Of a stretch of 64,000 bases of DNA, positions 15,001 through 21,307 are shown piece after piece. The DNA is from Tuwongella immobilis (GTDB lineage Bacteria; Planctomycetota; Planctomycetia; Gemmatales; Gemmataceae). The stretch spans positions 2,146,920 to 2,210,919 of the forward strand of contig NZ_LR593887.1 in NCBI RefSeq assembly GCF_901538355.1. Reading direction: 5' to 3'. The notes beneath the pieces are model-generated. The model saw nothing but the letters and a program-made list of their open reading frames with translations, made no database searches and was not told the origin of the DNA. The translations under genes were made by a program, and so were the position numbers. Within the stretch, counting starts at the first letter, position 1. Every line of letters begins with the position of its first letter.

Positions 15001-18000
15001 TTATCCCCCGTTCGGCAGTTACAACTATACGTTCGACACCTTCCGGGTCTCCACCGGGCGATCGGCGGATGGGCTGCCGAACCACTCCCCGCCCAAGGCA
15101 CTGTTCTTTGGTCGCAATGAGACTTCGACCAGCAGCGGCATTGTGATTGTCGGCTCGCATTCGCACGCGGTTTCCCCAACGATTCAACTCCCGACGATTG
15201 CATCCGGGGCAGCGCTGACCCTCAGCTTTAACTACTGGCATGATCTGCCGACGTTCGGTTCGGTCGAGAGTTCCAGTTTTGAGTTGTTCATTCAGCAAGA
15301 TACGAAACTGTATTACGACAATCCGTTGGTTAATCTGAGTTCGCGAACTGGAACCTTGCCAGCGACTGCGGGACAATGGAAGAGCATGACCGTCGATCTC
15401 ACTGGCTATGCCGGGAAATCGGTGACACTCCGGTTCACTGGGTACATGATTGGAATTCCCAATAAGACCACGCCGACACCATCGGGCTATTCGGGGTGGT
15501 TTGTGGATGATGTCGCGTTGACGATGTCGGTGCCGGAATATGTCTTCACCAGTTCCGCGCAAACTGTGGAGCGGGTGCGGGCGACGAACAGTGTGGCGAC
15601 GACGTTGATTTCTGCGGCAAATGGTGAACAATTCGGCGAACTCGCGGGTGATGGCTTTGCTCGGCAGTTTCTGGCGCTGACCGTCAACGGGGTCGGTCAG
15701 ATTCGGGAATTTAACCCCGACACCGGAGCGACAATTCGCAGTTTTGCCGCCCCCAGCAACGACATCATCGGCCTGGCGTTTGATGGCATCCGACTGTACG
15801 CCAGCTCCGCAAGCGGCATGCTCTGGACGCTCAACGCCGACACTGGCGAGGTGATCCATTCCGTCTCGATTTCGCGTGGTGAATTGGTCGGGCTGGCGGC
15901 GGCGGCTCCGCTGGCCAGTGCCGTCAGCGATTTGGGCCCGCAGGTGCTGACGGTCGGCGACAACGAACTCTTTTTCAGTGCCGATGATGGCTATCGTGGC
16001 CGATTGCTCTACCGCTACGATGGCACGACCATTCAACCCGTGACGGAGATTTCGCCGAATCCGGCGGGGGCTGGCCTGTACCAACCGGCGGAACTGGTTG
16101 CGATCGACAATCGTTTGCTGTTTGTCGCGGCCAATCAGCGGAACAGCAGCGCGATTCCGCAACTGCTGGCCGAGGTCAGTGGCGGGCAATTGGTGACTCC
16201 CACGGAGTTCAACCCGATTCTTTCGGTGGCACCGTTTGTCAATCAGCGAATCGTCGATCTGGGCAGCGATTTCATCTGGGGCGAAGGCTTGTCGAAGATC
16301 ATCACGCCGATTCGCGTGATCGACCCGACACCAGGCGACGGCGGCAAACTCGATTACCGCTGGGAATTGCAGTACCAAAGCGAACCGTTCGTCACGCTTG
16401 GAAGCGGAAACGAGGTCGAATTCCTGCAATCGCGGGCGGGCATTTACACGCTGCGGCTCACCGTCACCGATGTCGGGACCGGCAAGCAGTATCTCGATTC
16501 CGTCCGCATTGAGTTGCCCAATGGTGAATTTTCGCTGGCCGTTCCCGTTCAGATGGTCGTCGATGAAGGCACCCCGTTGACGCTGACCGGGCCGGAGGCC
16601 GTCATTGGGGCAAGCAAAAATGAGCTGCTTACCTACGAATGGATCGTCCGAGATGCGACTGGAACGGTGCTCAATCCCACGCCGGGATTGTACACGGTCG
16701 ATCCCTCACGGAACGCGATTACGCTGATTCCGCCGGATGATGGGGTGTGGTTCCAGATTTCGCTGACTGTGCGGGATGATGATGGCACTGTTCGGACCGC
16801 ACAATCGAATGTCTCCGGGCGGAATCGTGTCCCCGAAATTGTCAATCTGGTGATCCGCAACGGAACGATTGTCGAAGGAGATTGGATCCAAACCACGATC
16901 AGCACATCCGATGTGGCCGCCGATCCGGTGCAGGTGAGCTGGATCGCCCGGCAGGATGGAGTCGAAATTGCGCGTGGCAATTCGCCGCAGGTGCAATTCC
17001 AGGCGATCGATGATGGCGAGGTGACGCTCGAAATCACTGCCCAAGACGATGCCGGGGCGATGTCGATTCGCACCCTGTCGCAGTCGGTGGCGAACGCGGC
17101 TCCGGTGGCGATTCCCGGTGCCAATCGCACCGTCGAAGAGGGGGAACTGGTCCGCCTCAATGGTACGGCCACGGATGCGGGCAGTCGGGACCAACTCGCT
17201 TATTCGTGGCAGATTTTCGATGCCGCGAATGCGATTCTGGCGAAATCGGACGAAGCGGCCTGGACTTGGACCGCGCCGGGAGATGGCATCTATCGGGCGT
17301 TCCTGACGGTGGTGGACGATTCCGGCGATTCGGACCAGCGATTCTTGACCATGACGGTGGAAAATGGCCTGCCGACGATCGCGCCGCTGCCACCGCGACA
17401 GGGAATTGAAGGCACCCCGCTGCGATTGCAGGTGGATGCCACCGATCCGGGTGGGGATGCGCTGAATTATGCCTGGGAAATTCGCAATTCGGCGAATCAA
17501 CTCGTGGCCTCCAGCAACTTGGCGAGCTTCTCGTGGACTCCGACCCAAGATGGGGAATACGTCGCCAGTATCGCCGTGCGTGATTCGGTGGGTGGCACGC
17601 CAACGATTCGCACGCAGCCGTTCAGCATTCGCAACTCGGCACCGACGAACGTGCGCATCTCCGGGGCGAATGTCGTCGATGAAGGCAGTGAGTTGGCGTT
17701 GACCGTGGATTGGGATGATGCCGGTGCCGATGACACGCATACCATCACCTGGCGTGTGCAAACCCTCCAAGGGCAATCCCTTGCGGCAGGGACCGGGAAA
17801 TCGATCCGCTACACTCCGCCCGATGATGGGCAATATGTGGTGCTGGCCCAAGTCACCGATTCCGCAGGTGAATTCGCCTCGGGGACGGTCACGTTCCAGG
17901 CTCGCAATGTCGCGCCGCAGTTGCCCGCCAATCTGCCGACGGTGACGATCCAAGCCGGGCAGCAATTGCCCATTTCGCAGTCGTTCACCGATCCCGGTGC

Positions 18001-21000
18001 AGATCGGTGGGAGGTCACGGTGCGCGTGGCCGATCAGCAGCTACCTGCCACAACGCAAGGCAGTCTGTTCCAGATTGCGCCGCGATTGACCGAGCCGGGC
18101 ACCTACGTGGTGTCGGTACAAGTGCGGGACGATGATGATGGCCGCGATGAACGCACGACCTTCCAGACGGTGCAGGTGCAGAATGTCGCCCCTACAGCCA
18201 ATCTGAAGGCCGTGCCGGTGCCGCTGGGCACCCCGACGACTGTGCAGGTGGTGGATATCGTGGAACCCTCGGCATCGGATCTCGCGGCGGGGTTCCGCTA
18301 TCGATTTGATTTCAACGCGGATGGCGATTTCACCGATCCGGGCGAAATTGCCAATGGGACCGAAGCCAATGCGGTGATGACCTTTGCGACTGCCGGTGAG
18401 CATCGCATTCGTGCCGAAATTGAAGACCGGCATGGGGCCAAATCCGAGATGTTCATGACCGTGTCGGTGTTGGCACGGCCAATGGAACTGACCGCGGTGG
18501 AGGATACGATTCGGCTGGTGGATCTACGGCAACTGGTGGGCGATGCGACCAGCGTTTGGGCCGAGCAGCAATACGAAATTCTCAGCATATCGGGGGCAAC
18601 TGCGTCGATTCTGCCCGATGGGATCACGGCGCGGGTGATTCTGCCTGCTCAATCCAATGAGCCCGTTACGCTCTCCGTGCGTGCCACGGTGCGACCCGCG
18701 GGGGCGACTCAATCGATCGAGATTCCAGGCACGATTCGCATCCAGGTGACGCCGGTGAATGATGCGCCGACGCTGTCCGGGAGCGATCCAATTCTGACCC
18801 CCATGACCGCGATCATGTTGGTCAGTCGGGCGGAGCGCGTCGGGGATTGGCTGTCCGGGCGATTCAACGATGTCGATGCTGGCACGCTGCCGGGAATCGC
18901 CATTTTCGCGGCGGAAATGCCCGTCGGCGGACGTTGGGAATTCTCGACCAATGATGGCGCCACCTGGAGCGCATTGGGCAATGTCGCAGCCAGTTCCGCA
19001 CGACTGCTGCGGGCGTTCGATTGGCTGCGCTACGTTCCCGGCGACTCTGGATCGGGAGTTGCACGAATCGAATATCGTGGATGGGATGAGTCGAGCGGAA
19101 CGGCCGGGGGATTGGCGAATTTGTCGCAAACCGGCGGCGAATCTGCCTTTAGCACGCAGACGCAGTCGGCACGCATGGATGTCGTTCGCGGCTTCCAAGT
19201 GGTGTCATCCACCCCGTCCGCATCCGGCGTGTCGATTCGCTTCTCGCAGGCGTTCCAACTCGCGGGCCTGAATCTGTACGATGTGCAATCCGGGCTGTTC
19301 GGCCCTGCCGATGTGACGCTGGTGGGCACCACTTCCGGGGCGATGCGCGGCTCGCTGCTGCTCGACGCCGATGGCAAGGGGTTCCAGTGGATTCGCACGG
19401 GCGGGGCGAACTCCAAGAATCAAGGGCTTTTGCCTGCCGATTCGTATCTGCTCACCGTGCGGTCGGGCAGCAATGCCTTCCGCACCTTGGCCGGCAGTCC
19501 GCTGGATGGCAATGCCGATGGCGTGGCTGGCGGCGATTTCCAGTTCAGCTTCACCGTCGCGCCGACTGCTCCGGTCGTCCTTGGACTCGACGATTTGGTG
19601 CGGGGGCCGGGGCAAATCACGCAGGATGGCTGGAATCTGCGGCTCAACCGTGCCGATGGCATCACCGCTGTGGAATTCGTCCTCGAAACCGACCCGAATT
19701 TGGTGCAAGTCACTGGTTTTGAACGCGATTCGTCGCTTCCCAGCGATACCTCGGTCACGGTGGAGACGCTCGCCGCCGGGCGAACGCGGATTCGCATTCA
19801 ATCGGCGTCGGGATTCGGCACTGGGGCAAAAGTCCTGGGACGCATTCAGGGGACGATTCCGACGACGGCGACCTACGGCGCCAAGGGCGTGGTGCGACTG
19901 ACCGGGTTGGCGATCAACGAAGGGGGAATTTCCGCGATTGCCGATGAATCCGTGCAACTGGTGGCCTATCTCGGCGATGCCACCGGCGATGGATTGTACA
20001 GCACATTGGACGCCTTTTTGATCAATCGCGTGGCGGTTCCGAGTCTGGATGGCGGCCTTGAAAAGTATCCGCTCGCCGATCCGATTTTGATCGCCGATAC
20101 CACGCGAAATGGATCATTGGCAGGGAACGATGCGTTTCTGCTGATTCGCAAGACGTTTGCGTCGGAAGTGATTCCGCAGATTCCCGATTTGCCGCCGGGC
20201 GCGACTGCCGTGCAGATGGGGGCCGACCCGATTCTGTCGCTTCCCGCCGATGCGGTGGGGCGGCCCGGTGACGCGGTGATGATCCCGTTGCAAATCCACG
20301 TCACGGATCGACTCGGGGCATCCCTGCAAGGCATCTCGGCAGCGATTGCCTTTGACCCCGCGCAATTGTCCGTCGCATCGGTGGAGCTGGCCCCGATCCT
20401 TTCCGGCTATCTACTGACCTGGCAAGTGACCGACGGCGTGTTGAAACTGGCCGCTTGGTTGCCCACCGAAGCGGCCCGACTGCCATTCGATTTCCGCAGC
20501 GATTTGTTGCAAATCACTTGGAGGATTGCAGAATCGGCCACTCCCGGCGTGCTGCCGCTGAACCTGTTGCGACGGTCGGAAAACTTTTTCACGCTGTTGG
20601 AAGATGCTCGCGGGCCGCTGCTGCTGGATCCGGCACCAACCGATTCGCCGAATGATCCGGTCGATGGTCGTGTGACTATTCCCGCCATTCCGCCCCAGAC
20701 CGATTCGGATTCCGATTCGCGATCGGTCAGCGAGCCGCAACCGCCGACGGTGATCGTGACCCCACCGTCGAACCGCCCACGCAATCCGATCGCGGTCGAT
20801 CCCATCTCGATGCCGCCACGGTCGATTGCCGAAGGAATCGATGCGAAATCGGGTGGAGATTCGGTGAGTGGCCCAGTGTCGACTACCGCCAATAGCAGCG
20901 AAGAAATCGCCGCAGTCTGGCGAGAAATCGTCGAATTGGGATTCGTGACACAACAAGTCGGTGCCCAGCCGACATATTTTCCCGAAGTCGGTAAGCAAGT

Positions 21001-21307
21001 CGCGCAGCCGGTTGGTGATTTCTCGGCGGAATCCGACTCGCCCATTTGGTTTGTCGGCTTTACGTCCAGTGCGATGGGAACGCAATCGACGCGTGCGATC
21101 GAATCCATCGCACCAGATTGGATTGCCATTCGAACGATGGATGAACTTCGCCCGATTGATTCCGACGAGTTCGCCTGGGCGATTCGGTTGGATTCGGACT
21201 CGAATGACGATTCGGGCGACACGGACGCGGACCGAATCTGGATCGGGGAGGAGCCCCCGGCGATGGATGACCGCATCGATTGGAGGATTGCACCCGATGG
21301 CGAATAA
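1..21307 (+). CDS. Giant mosaic surface/secreted protein, 5' truncated (RTX, VCBS, LRR, Gly-rich, delta-60, PKD, dockerin, cohesin-like)
   Basis: The frame is open to the left edge (codons start at base 2), so the true start lies upstream; more than 7,100 residues are visible. Counting from the GTG at 29, approximate segments are: RTX-type nonapeptides (GGSGNDTLMG style) at 104-178, 701-755, 904-955 and 2858-2891; pre-peptidase-C-like domains (DIDWYDF, DVDWYEF, DSVDWYA) at 447-1080; FG-GAP/VCBS repeats (GDFNGDG) at 1115-2150; LWKTNGTAEGT-type repeats at 2330-2680 and 4608-4870; leucine-rich repeats at 2988-3125; a glycine-rich block at 3325-3690; delta-60-type repeats (ALDTSFDGDGV) at 4025-4460; an SdrD-B-like module near 4535; PKD/Ig-like domains at 5405-6150; a dockerin-like pair (GDATGDG and ADTTRNG) at 6649-6715; and a cohesin-like domain at 6735-6870. 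RTX repeats in this family bind Ca2+ and often accompany type I export. I infer a secreted or cell-surface adhesin/scaffold. The next gene starts inside its last 11 bases. Confidence 0.9.
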   Translation, partial: DIDTDNRTFVGELATDILLIEGTQLDDTILLSQDAKSEQLRADINGVTIYVDWRRDGVAQVEQIRISGFSGDDWLGFADDATAQLLSQTNGKATIPLVDPLWQERDEWASMIDGGSGNDTLMGSSGRDHLDGGAGSDELYGMAGHDRLWGDLSLDVANDGDLDRLYGGQGNDDLIGGGGRNEIYAWSRNPFLGGQFGVFVDSNGRLVDSSGDANGDGLLDDGSGKPAYSLEDTGLNRNLGGPNRDLLYGGTGLDFLEGNGPTGPDVAAEDRDVLLDRNNQPFDARDAGLAGEAWKEYARQSDQVWYYSGSNKNDVITVDYVTEPGGLLSARHLITRLTENQGNFTFDAQVQLAFDAVGKDGKPVWADGGNWFNPETLQFEPGSDLSSVLPADRDVFAIIIDAFGGDDRIQVGPTVLRSVWIDGGTGNDRIEVSSGTPLLPDRTETPSRNDASQSAYSLGTIDGNRRIIGLTLDSPTDIDWYDFQLAQPPRVGESLHVVSLASADGVVVELFGIVNTPDGPQLESLRVSQDGRLNLAGLLPQTKYSLQIRSNRTPTRYELTFSAGDSGEIGTPNDLPQSPTALGNFSQIGRNLGFSLHLPSDVDWYEFNLEQLGTAGDSFRIIPEFTGELIVELYGNDLSTPIQTQRGYGPIDPAVISLAGMAAGKYRLQIRGTTAGNYEIAGSRSLQRLDRSGVGQFIDLSDPRVGDRRDILIGGDGNDTIRGGSGEDWILGGAGNDVLSGGTDRQSSDLIWGGDGDDTMQLLPDALPLANRAGNRSLNPSDQATYVPTFADRFDGGSGNDRILFLGGDIDAAGNAVSDHVAVRYNAILGRYEVATRVWDTTHQQFTTVNGATGGAWVQEYAFFQALRVEGFRIDTRAGNDEVRADSGYFIGAGEWGFTAEARPNGALLTHLEILGGDGNDRLFGGAGNDTIDGGAGADALWGGGGQDSLLGGAGDDWLAGGSELIAPDAYEFAPNRPGNNDQPQNAPRIALAPGLPLTGLTFHRGDSVDWYAIAAPQVTALFGTSRTGRLLSSQLASSVGTVTVFAANSVASPGVDLVPIEQFAGVPEFYLIRVMTTGTEPTAYQLTWNPQSQATVLLDAKSQAASDDWQPVLQVGDDWVPTVIPIGDFNGDGYADAIVAASATESTAKVAFGSATGLGTDDQALTLQLRSPLLASGNLPQSRGRFGDFNGDGIHDLAIVSMNHPNFNGVDLLLGRANWGQVEVGTTNPLAGAVSVESLADLRISSPISWAARLELGTVDQIGAPDDLLLGLPDQGKVYRLPGSTAWKPALGTLYLADFEGDLGQSSADGTQMTGLWHPSRGRTPTGAGWSAYFGQQETPGIGGGNYQTGDVVRGELTTPRISLANVPETASVTLAFDYWLQTEANLTNGGPDRAEVLFSKDNVTFQSLGSNIALLSDPSVVWRSVELALDGVLGNYRGDLWIRFRFDSLDSEANFYEGWYLDNLTVKAGATRLALGTPVLDVGGSRLRLQAVGLGDWVGATPGQEWGILEAIDAGNGQAAFASKLHVYSGTTKLVSLEVPDALADLRALGDVTGDGLTDVVLATASKSWLLPGTTAIPSGSVPQFLQSHGGIIGLGDVNGDGHADWGAMLPVRTPRLTSGEIEHLVGHVWFGGPNFEWNFTRPADLQIEATQPTYGSVGTLAAEWWRFAGLGNVNGDLSPITKLPLNDLAIADDGSLGNSLTIIRGQSTGRGTTLPQAMGNRYLWEMASGSSTQPLPAPFVWTQPPTTANSHSVSSAVALAGDQSNARLQEMVPVGDFNGDGHTDFLIIGADRSSLLFGPLDLRGTESLRDHADLVFLRSDYGTPALRAGNSNGSQKSIAYADLAFLKHVSGTQYQLRIVEGTSQLAPNVSMNLVTLPGSWANQPVRLSWLHADGDATSDILIAPEQVAAGESLVGVIVSTTGTRMREIFRTNLAAARPQVSVAGDMTGDGVDDLLIAGAEPQQLHFIPGAAVLTPSVTLTEANGNGIRPVATGVSVSEIRELGDLNKDGFADVAISLGGWATQLHLGSVVPSFQPRLTITNAGASTNPNFETRLIPTVGDFDGDRLPDLAILRSVRQTVDGNTTPLIGEISLFPNVLQFSGALDLSAAGIRIVSTAANGIVQNLGRIPNLNTDGDAFADLVAIASDADVTLGTVRTQAGLVRVLRGQPRTITLEDSVPVTTVSNESIPGVGEFLTAKPTAKAVTITGTTTAGTTETSGAWLRFRTQGDGNAGNQLAVTQLPQSPVTVRPSATGELTRLGNTDVPRLTTGSQTAIRQATATAGLLEFDLSGVGHFRSLGENPLNSAMLNLRYELPFAQASQLAIRTTTANGWLYFVDATDKLIRTQGDALSTAEVLTSQSDALGTILEVTTVGDRVVVSTTLGMFRISAGERIAQQISFDTGWQRLTGVGTTIFADRGGQLFRADVSAAVPSFSAVSLGFSPGNRLSASIGGQALLVVAGASDLATVSAAGMVTKLATGITPTQLVATNQRLYFVHNNALWSSDGTPAGTATIAGAGANPTQLTVVGNRVAYVTGTLLNQITGTTVSTIRDLAAGQISQVQSLTALGETLYFVASGVVGNRNRGLELWKTNGTAEGTVMVRDIFPAIGVGSNPQHLTAAGDALYFTATDADGIVKLFRSQGTEATTLAIGQSDLPATRTIGSLVGMGNQLIFVDSSAMQVWSRAADGSVRALRDRVEGQMRVEVLSAEGDRAITSADGGMSASHTQIVDIRNGAGTLAVDLTSAIRDAITSGRTRISVRFTAITSGLNLQLLHPAGTSDSTLTMTPNSSGFRMDVYQSADGSRESLQLLRSGATLVDWRNFTAGTYFVRVYGESGQAAPFTLEMAPPVAGYSISAKVTLDDRDVLRGGEGNDRLIGNADDDRLFGDGGNDRFHADAHEPRDRETGDSVFSISDAGTQVLQDRDDTVVGTNRTRTLDPVISLTDRMPDRQLLAAIADSLGIVVRIDANGSPRPVSPITASMLAEITHQDASNRGIQSLVGIEYLINLRSLNLANNHVADLTPMTVGTFQSADDDLKGSVSGLGQLRHLNLDGNSQITSLAPLSGVKHLQTLSFDAGAGSTLADVSPLAGLQQLRWLSLANHRISDTRVLATLPELRYVDLRNNAVADLQPLAGTWILDDGDPQYALINGVWQLDPNSKPTLTTGNWQLATPGVGYDRDYRINNGLNAGEATWQIRGLEPGQYEVFVTYPAHDSRSSAVAYRVEGTAQLPLGGLSLLNAAPAGSGAPGSRSETYSVIIDTDTGKISGDGDNDDARFYGIPFLTQVNDGVRVFRILGDFHIGPDQIRIVGSNGMWLQVGQNLTIDSKAKFQASANGLQGNAGGGSSGGVGGLGGSGGGVGGLGGAGGTAGVGLVGSVQTFWRGMTSSTLGSDGKSGTAGIVGTVGFSGQSAFAGPGGQGGLNNSQGAGQGGSGGTGGVGVLGTAAPGGSGGIGGLGTRTSFINSPPVYTLRTATAGQDGTNGFTGPIGTTGETGQAGAPGQNLAVGLTLTAGGAGGSGGGGGGAAAGTGGGGGGGGATSGQVVFRSGDGFSWLTGFNAGTAGGTGGRGGAGGSGGIGGAGGGGGGAFAIQANGILQIFGSEFTSRGGNGEAGTAGTPGTTGEASSSFVSAPGSSSSFPMGGRGGFGGKGGDGGVGGTGGGGAGGAGGTVMLIGSDVVGSFVADTSGGAGGGNAVNGGAGRLVLASNASESLQSSTVIGSRAEILAAGSRSATPYVVNQPQVPNLVGLQGGAGAFGLAQVAARDLLNSAVLQAAPTGASAAVLRLPDAAGWFGGNYAGFDVVVVANLSNSPIAAPRFGTGTILLPMMHGSAIDDPLFGGSGPRIISELGPNQVFVAMIPESVGQISVGGNNALAVPVTRSVDMAAGEVFFVSLDGDVRIHSQTSLIDNMVGGTAWRSLGTYALSKQTDGQTMLTVNASNLTNANFVADAVRIVRVNRPLPQLQQLDVTGNPLDNHAVEGLADWMMQRQGGDRLETPGIVEGVLFDRTTLPWVAPVSPVSLTAPNQTVNLDASIRYGSIGVQFPFATTSTVQSLGTQADGKLILVGTASGDASSGNFGSDVAITRLNTSGTTDPTFGNFGAVRTNLPGDQVVAGSVVLPDGRIVVAATSTNSQGNSDVMLIRYFPDGTIDPTFGSNGVVVQDFGTADVVTSLSVQSDGRLVVAGSIGTTAAVLRFRPDGTLDTTFDGVQRDGVVTFQFEAGGNSQFRAVTIAPDGKIVAAGWTAPTANGIRRMAIARLTSVGALDTSFNATGFRLVDTGGAGSDVANTVAIAPTGEIVVAGYAERNPQFSEVLNGPVRFTREIALLRITSAGASDKTFDGDGIAFRKSPIPDGNAAYVQTEANALVVRSDGRILVTGGEYSGIRNSIRFPDNRIVVGFTKAGALDTSFDGDGVLSSDWFTTAAGAGQAIRLDGNRILLAGAGAGTGIAGNVAAVQLNGQADLTFRNSSVTFTATSDNPGVTVSVIESNFTPQLVLNRVGGFTGTAQITVTATGAEGSRGRRSSQILDVHVGVGAAYGVKIDDQSPAMAVEGTRFFWDQNLNGKWDSAEPLGISDWAGKYRFVNLPLGASSLISELRIDGKLADPAWEEIGGSVTSGMKVFPIAPAGSLPTGARDFVRVDGVDWFAAGNDLWRLDGTTAIRAFVGAANFAPRDLVAFGDTLYFVARSPSDGREQIYRWQNSAPVVASTFTSTGHRISELTVAGDRLGFLLNRTPTTSNLPEFWQMTHQGTPTLRIDPNTGGQSATWGGMQQLTAIGTDWLVIAGIGSTRQVRQILPSSTTTLTTSTESTGVQEFRFVGERLFFTANGQLHVQNGGTATRISDPATLPNFNPTQLVSWNGGLWFNAWTAAHGRELWTSDGITVTRMSDIAGVPGVWGLQRDTGHIVRIDPTTGQELGGLPVPFGTPNSDDSGLSMSADGKWIVYHNLALATTPHTLGGIDPTGVNSSLFSTQLNQRGGLSTRAAGNVTIFAENFDGTTSQFGVENYPPFGSYNYTFDTFRVSTGRSADGLPNHSPPKALFFGRNETSTSSGIVIVGSHSHAVSPTIQLPTIASGAALTLSFNYWHDLPTFGSVESSSFELFIQQDTKLYYDNPLVNLSSRTGTLPATAGQWKSMTVDLTGYAGKSVTLRFTGYMIGIPNKTTPTPSGYSGWFVDDVALTMSVPEYVFTSSAQTVERVRATNSVATTLISAANGEQFGELAGDGFARQFLALTVNGVGQIREFNPDTGATIRSFAAPSNDIIGLAFDGIRLYASSASGMLWTLNADTGEVIHSVSISRGELVGLAAAAPLASAVSDLGPQVLTVGDNELFFSADDGYRGRLLYRYDGTTIQPVTEISPNPAGAGLYQPAELVAIDNRLLFVAANQRNSSAIPQLLAEVSGGQLVTPTEFNPILSVAPFVNQRIVDLGSDFIWGEGLSKIITPIRVIDPTPGDGGKLDYRWELQYQSEPFVTLGSGNEVEFLQSRAGIYTLRLTVTDVGTGKQYLDSVRIELPNGEFSLAVPVQMVVDEGTPLTLTGPEAVIGASKNELLTYEWIVRDATGTVLNPTPGLYTVDPSRNAITLIPPDDGVWFQISLTVRDDDGTVRTAQSNVSGRNRVPEIVNLVIRNGTIVEGDWIQTTISTSDVAADPVQVSWIARQDGVEIARGNSPQVQFQAIDDGEVTLEITAQDDAGAMSIRTLSQSVANAAPVAIPGANRTVEEGELVRLNGTATDAGSRDQLAYSWQIFDAANAILAKSDEAAWTWTAPGDGIYRAFLTVVDDSGDSDQRFLTMTVENGLPTIAPLPPRQGIEGTPLRLQVDATDPGGDALNYAWEIRNSANQLVASSNLASFSWTPTQDGEYVASIAVRDSVGGTPTIRTQPFSIRNSAPTNVRISGANVVDEGSELALTVDWDDAGADDTHTITWRVQTLQGQSLAAGTGKSIRYTPPDDGQYVVLAQVTDSAGEFASGTVTFQARNVAPQLPANLPTVTIQAGQQLPISQSFTDPGADRWEVTVRVADQQLPATTQGSLFQIAPRLTEPGTYVVSVQVRDDDDGRDERTTFQTVQVQNVAPTANLKAVPVPLGTPTTVQVVDIVEPSASDLAAGFRYRFDFNADGDFTDPGEIANGTEANAVMTFATAGEHRIRAEIEDRHGAKSEMFMTVSVLARPMELTAVEDTIRLVDLRQLVGDATSVWAEQQYEILSISGATASILPDGITARVILPAQSNEPVTLSVRATVRPAGATQSIEIPGTIRIQVTPVNDAPTLSGSDPILTPMTAIMLVSRAERVGDWLSGRFNDVDAGTLPGIAIFAAEMPVGGRWEFSTNDGATWSALGNVAASSARLLRAFDWLRYVPGDSGSGVARIEYRGWDESSGTAGGLANLSQTGGESAFSTQTQSARMDVVRGFQVVSSTPSASGVSIRFSQAFQLAGLNLYDVQSGLFGPADVTLVGTTSGAMRGSLLLDADGKGFQWIRTGGANSKNQGLLPADSYLLTVRSGSNAFRTLAGSPLDGNADGVAGGDFQFSFTVAPTAPVVLGLDDLVRGPGQITQDGWNLRLNRADGITAVEFVLETDPNLVQVTGFERDSSLPSDTSVTVETLAAGRTRIRIQSASGFGTGAKVLGRIQGTIPTTATYGAKGVVRLTGLAINEGGISAIADESVQLVAYLGDATGDGLYSTLDAFLINRVAVPSLDGGLEKYPLADPILIADTTRNGSLAGNDAFLLIRKTFASEVIPQIPDLPPGATAVQMGADPILSLPADAVGRPGDAVMIPLQIHVTDRLGASLQGISAAIAFDPAQLSVASVELAPILSGYLLTWQVTDGVLKLAAWLPTEAARLPFDFRSDLLQITWRIAESATPGVLPLNLLRRSENFFTLLEDARGPLLLDPAPTDSPNDPVDGRVTIPAIPPQTDSDSDSRSVSEPQPPTVIVTPPSNRPRNPIAVDPISMPPRSIAEGIDAKSGGDSVSGPVSTTANSSEEIAAVWREIVELGFVTQQVGAQPTYFPEVGKQVAQPVGDFSAESDSPIWFVGFTSSAMGTQSTRAIESIAPDWIAIRTMDELRPIDSDEFAWAIRLDSDSNDDSGDTDADRIWIGEEPPAMDDRIDWRIAPDGE
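10003..11095 (+). repeat. Glycine-rich low-complexity coding block
   Basis: About 365 codons inside the giant gene are dominated by Gly-Gly-X triplets (GGVGGLGGSGG style) with scattered Ala, Thr and Ser. On the DNA level this is a run of ggcggn units broken by short non-repetitive islands. Such blocks form polyglycine-II or collagen-like bundles in some surface proteins; that structure is inferred, not shown. Confidence 0.8.

Noticed and set aside
20961-21296. An upstream extension of the second giant gene
   Set aside because: The 112 extra codons overlap the end of the first gene, lack a good ribosome site and precede the recognisable LESLEDR N-terminus that follows a GGAGG at 21282.
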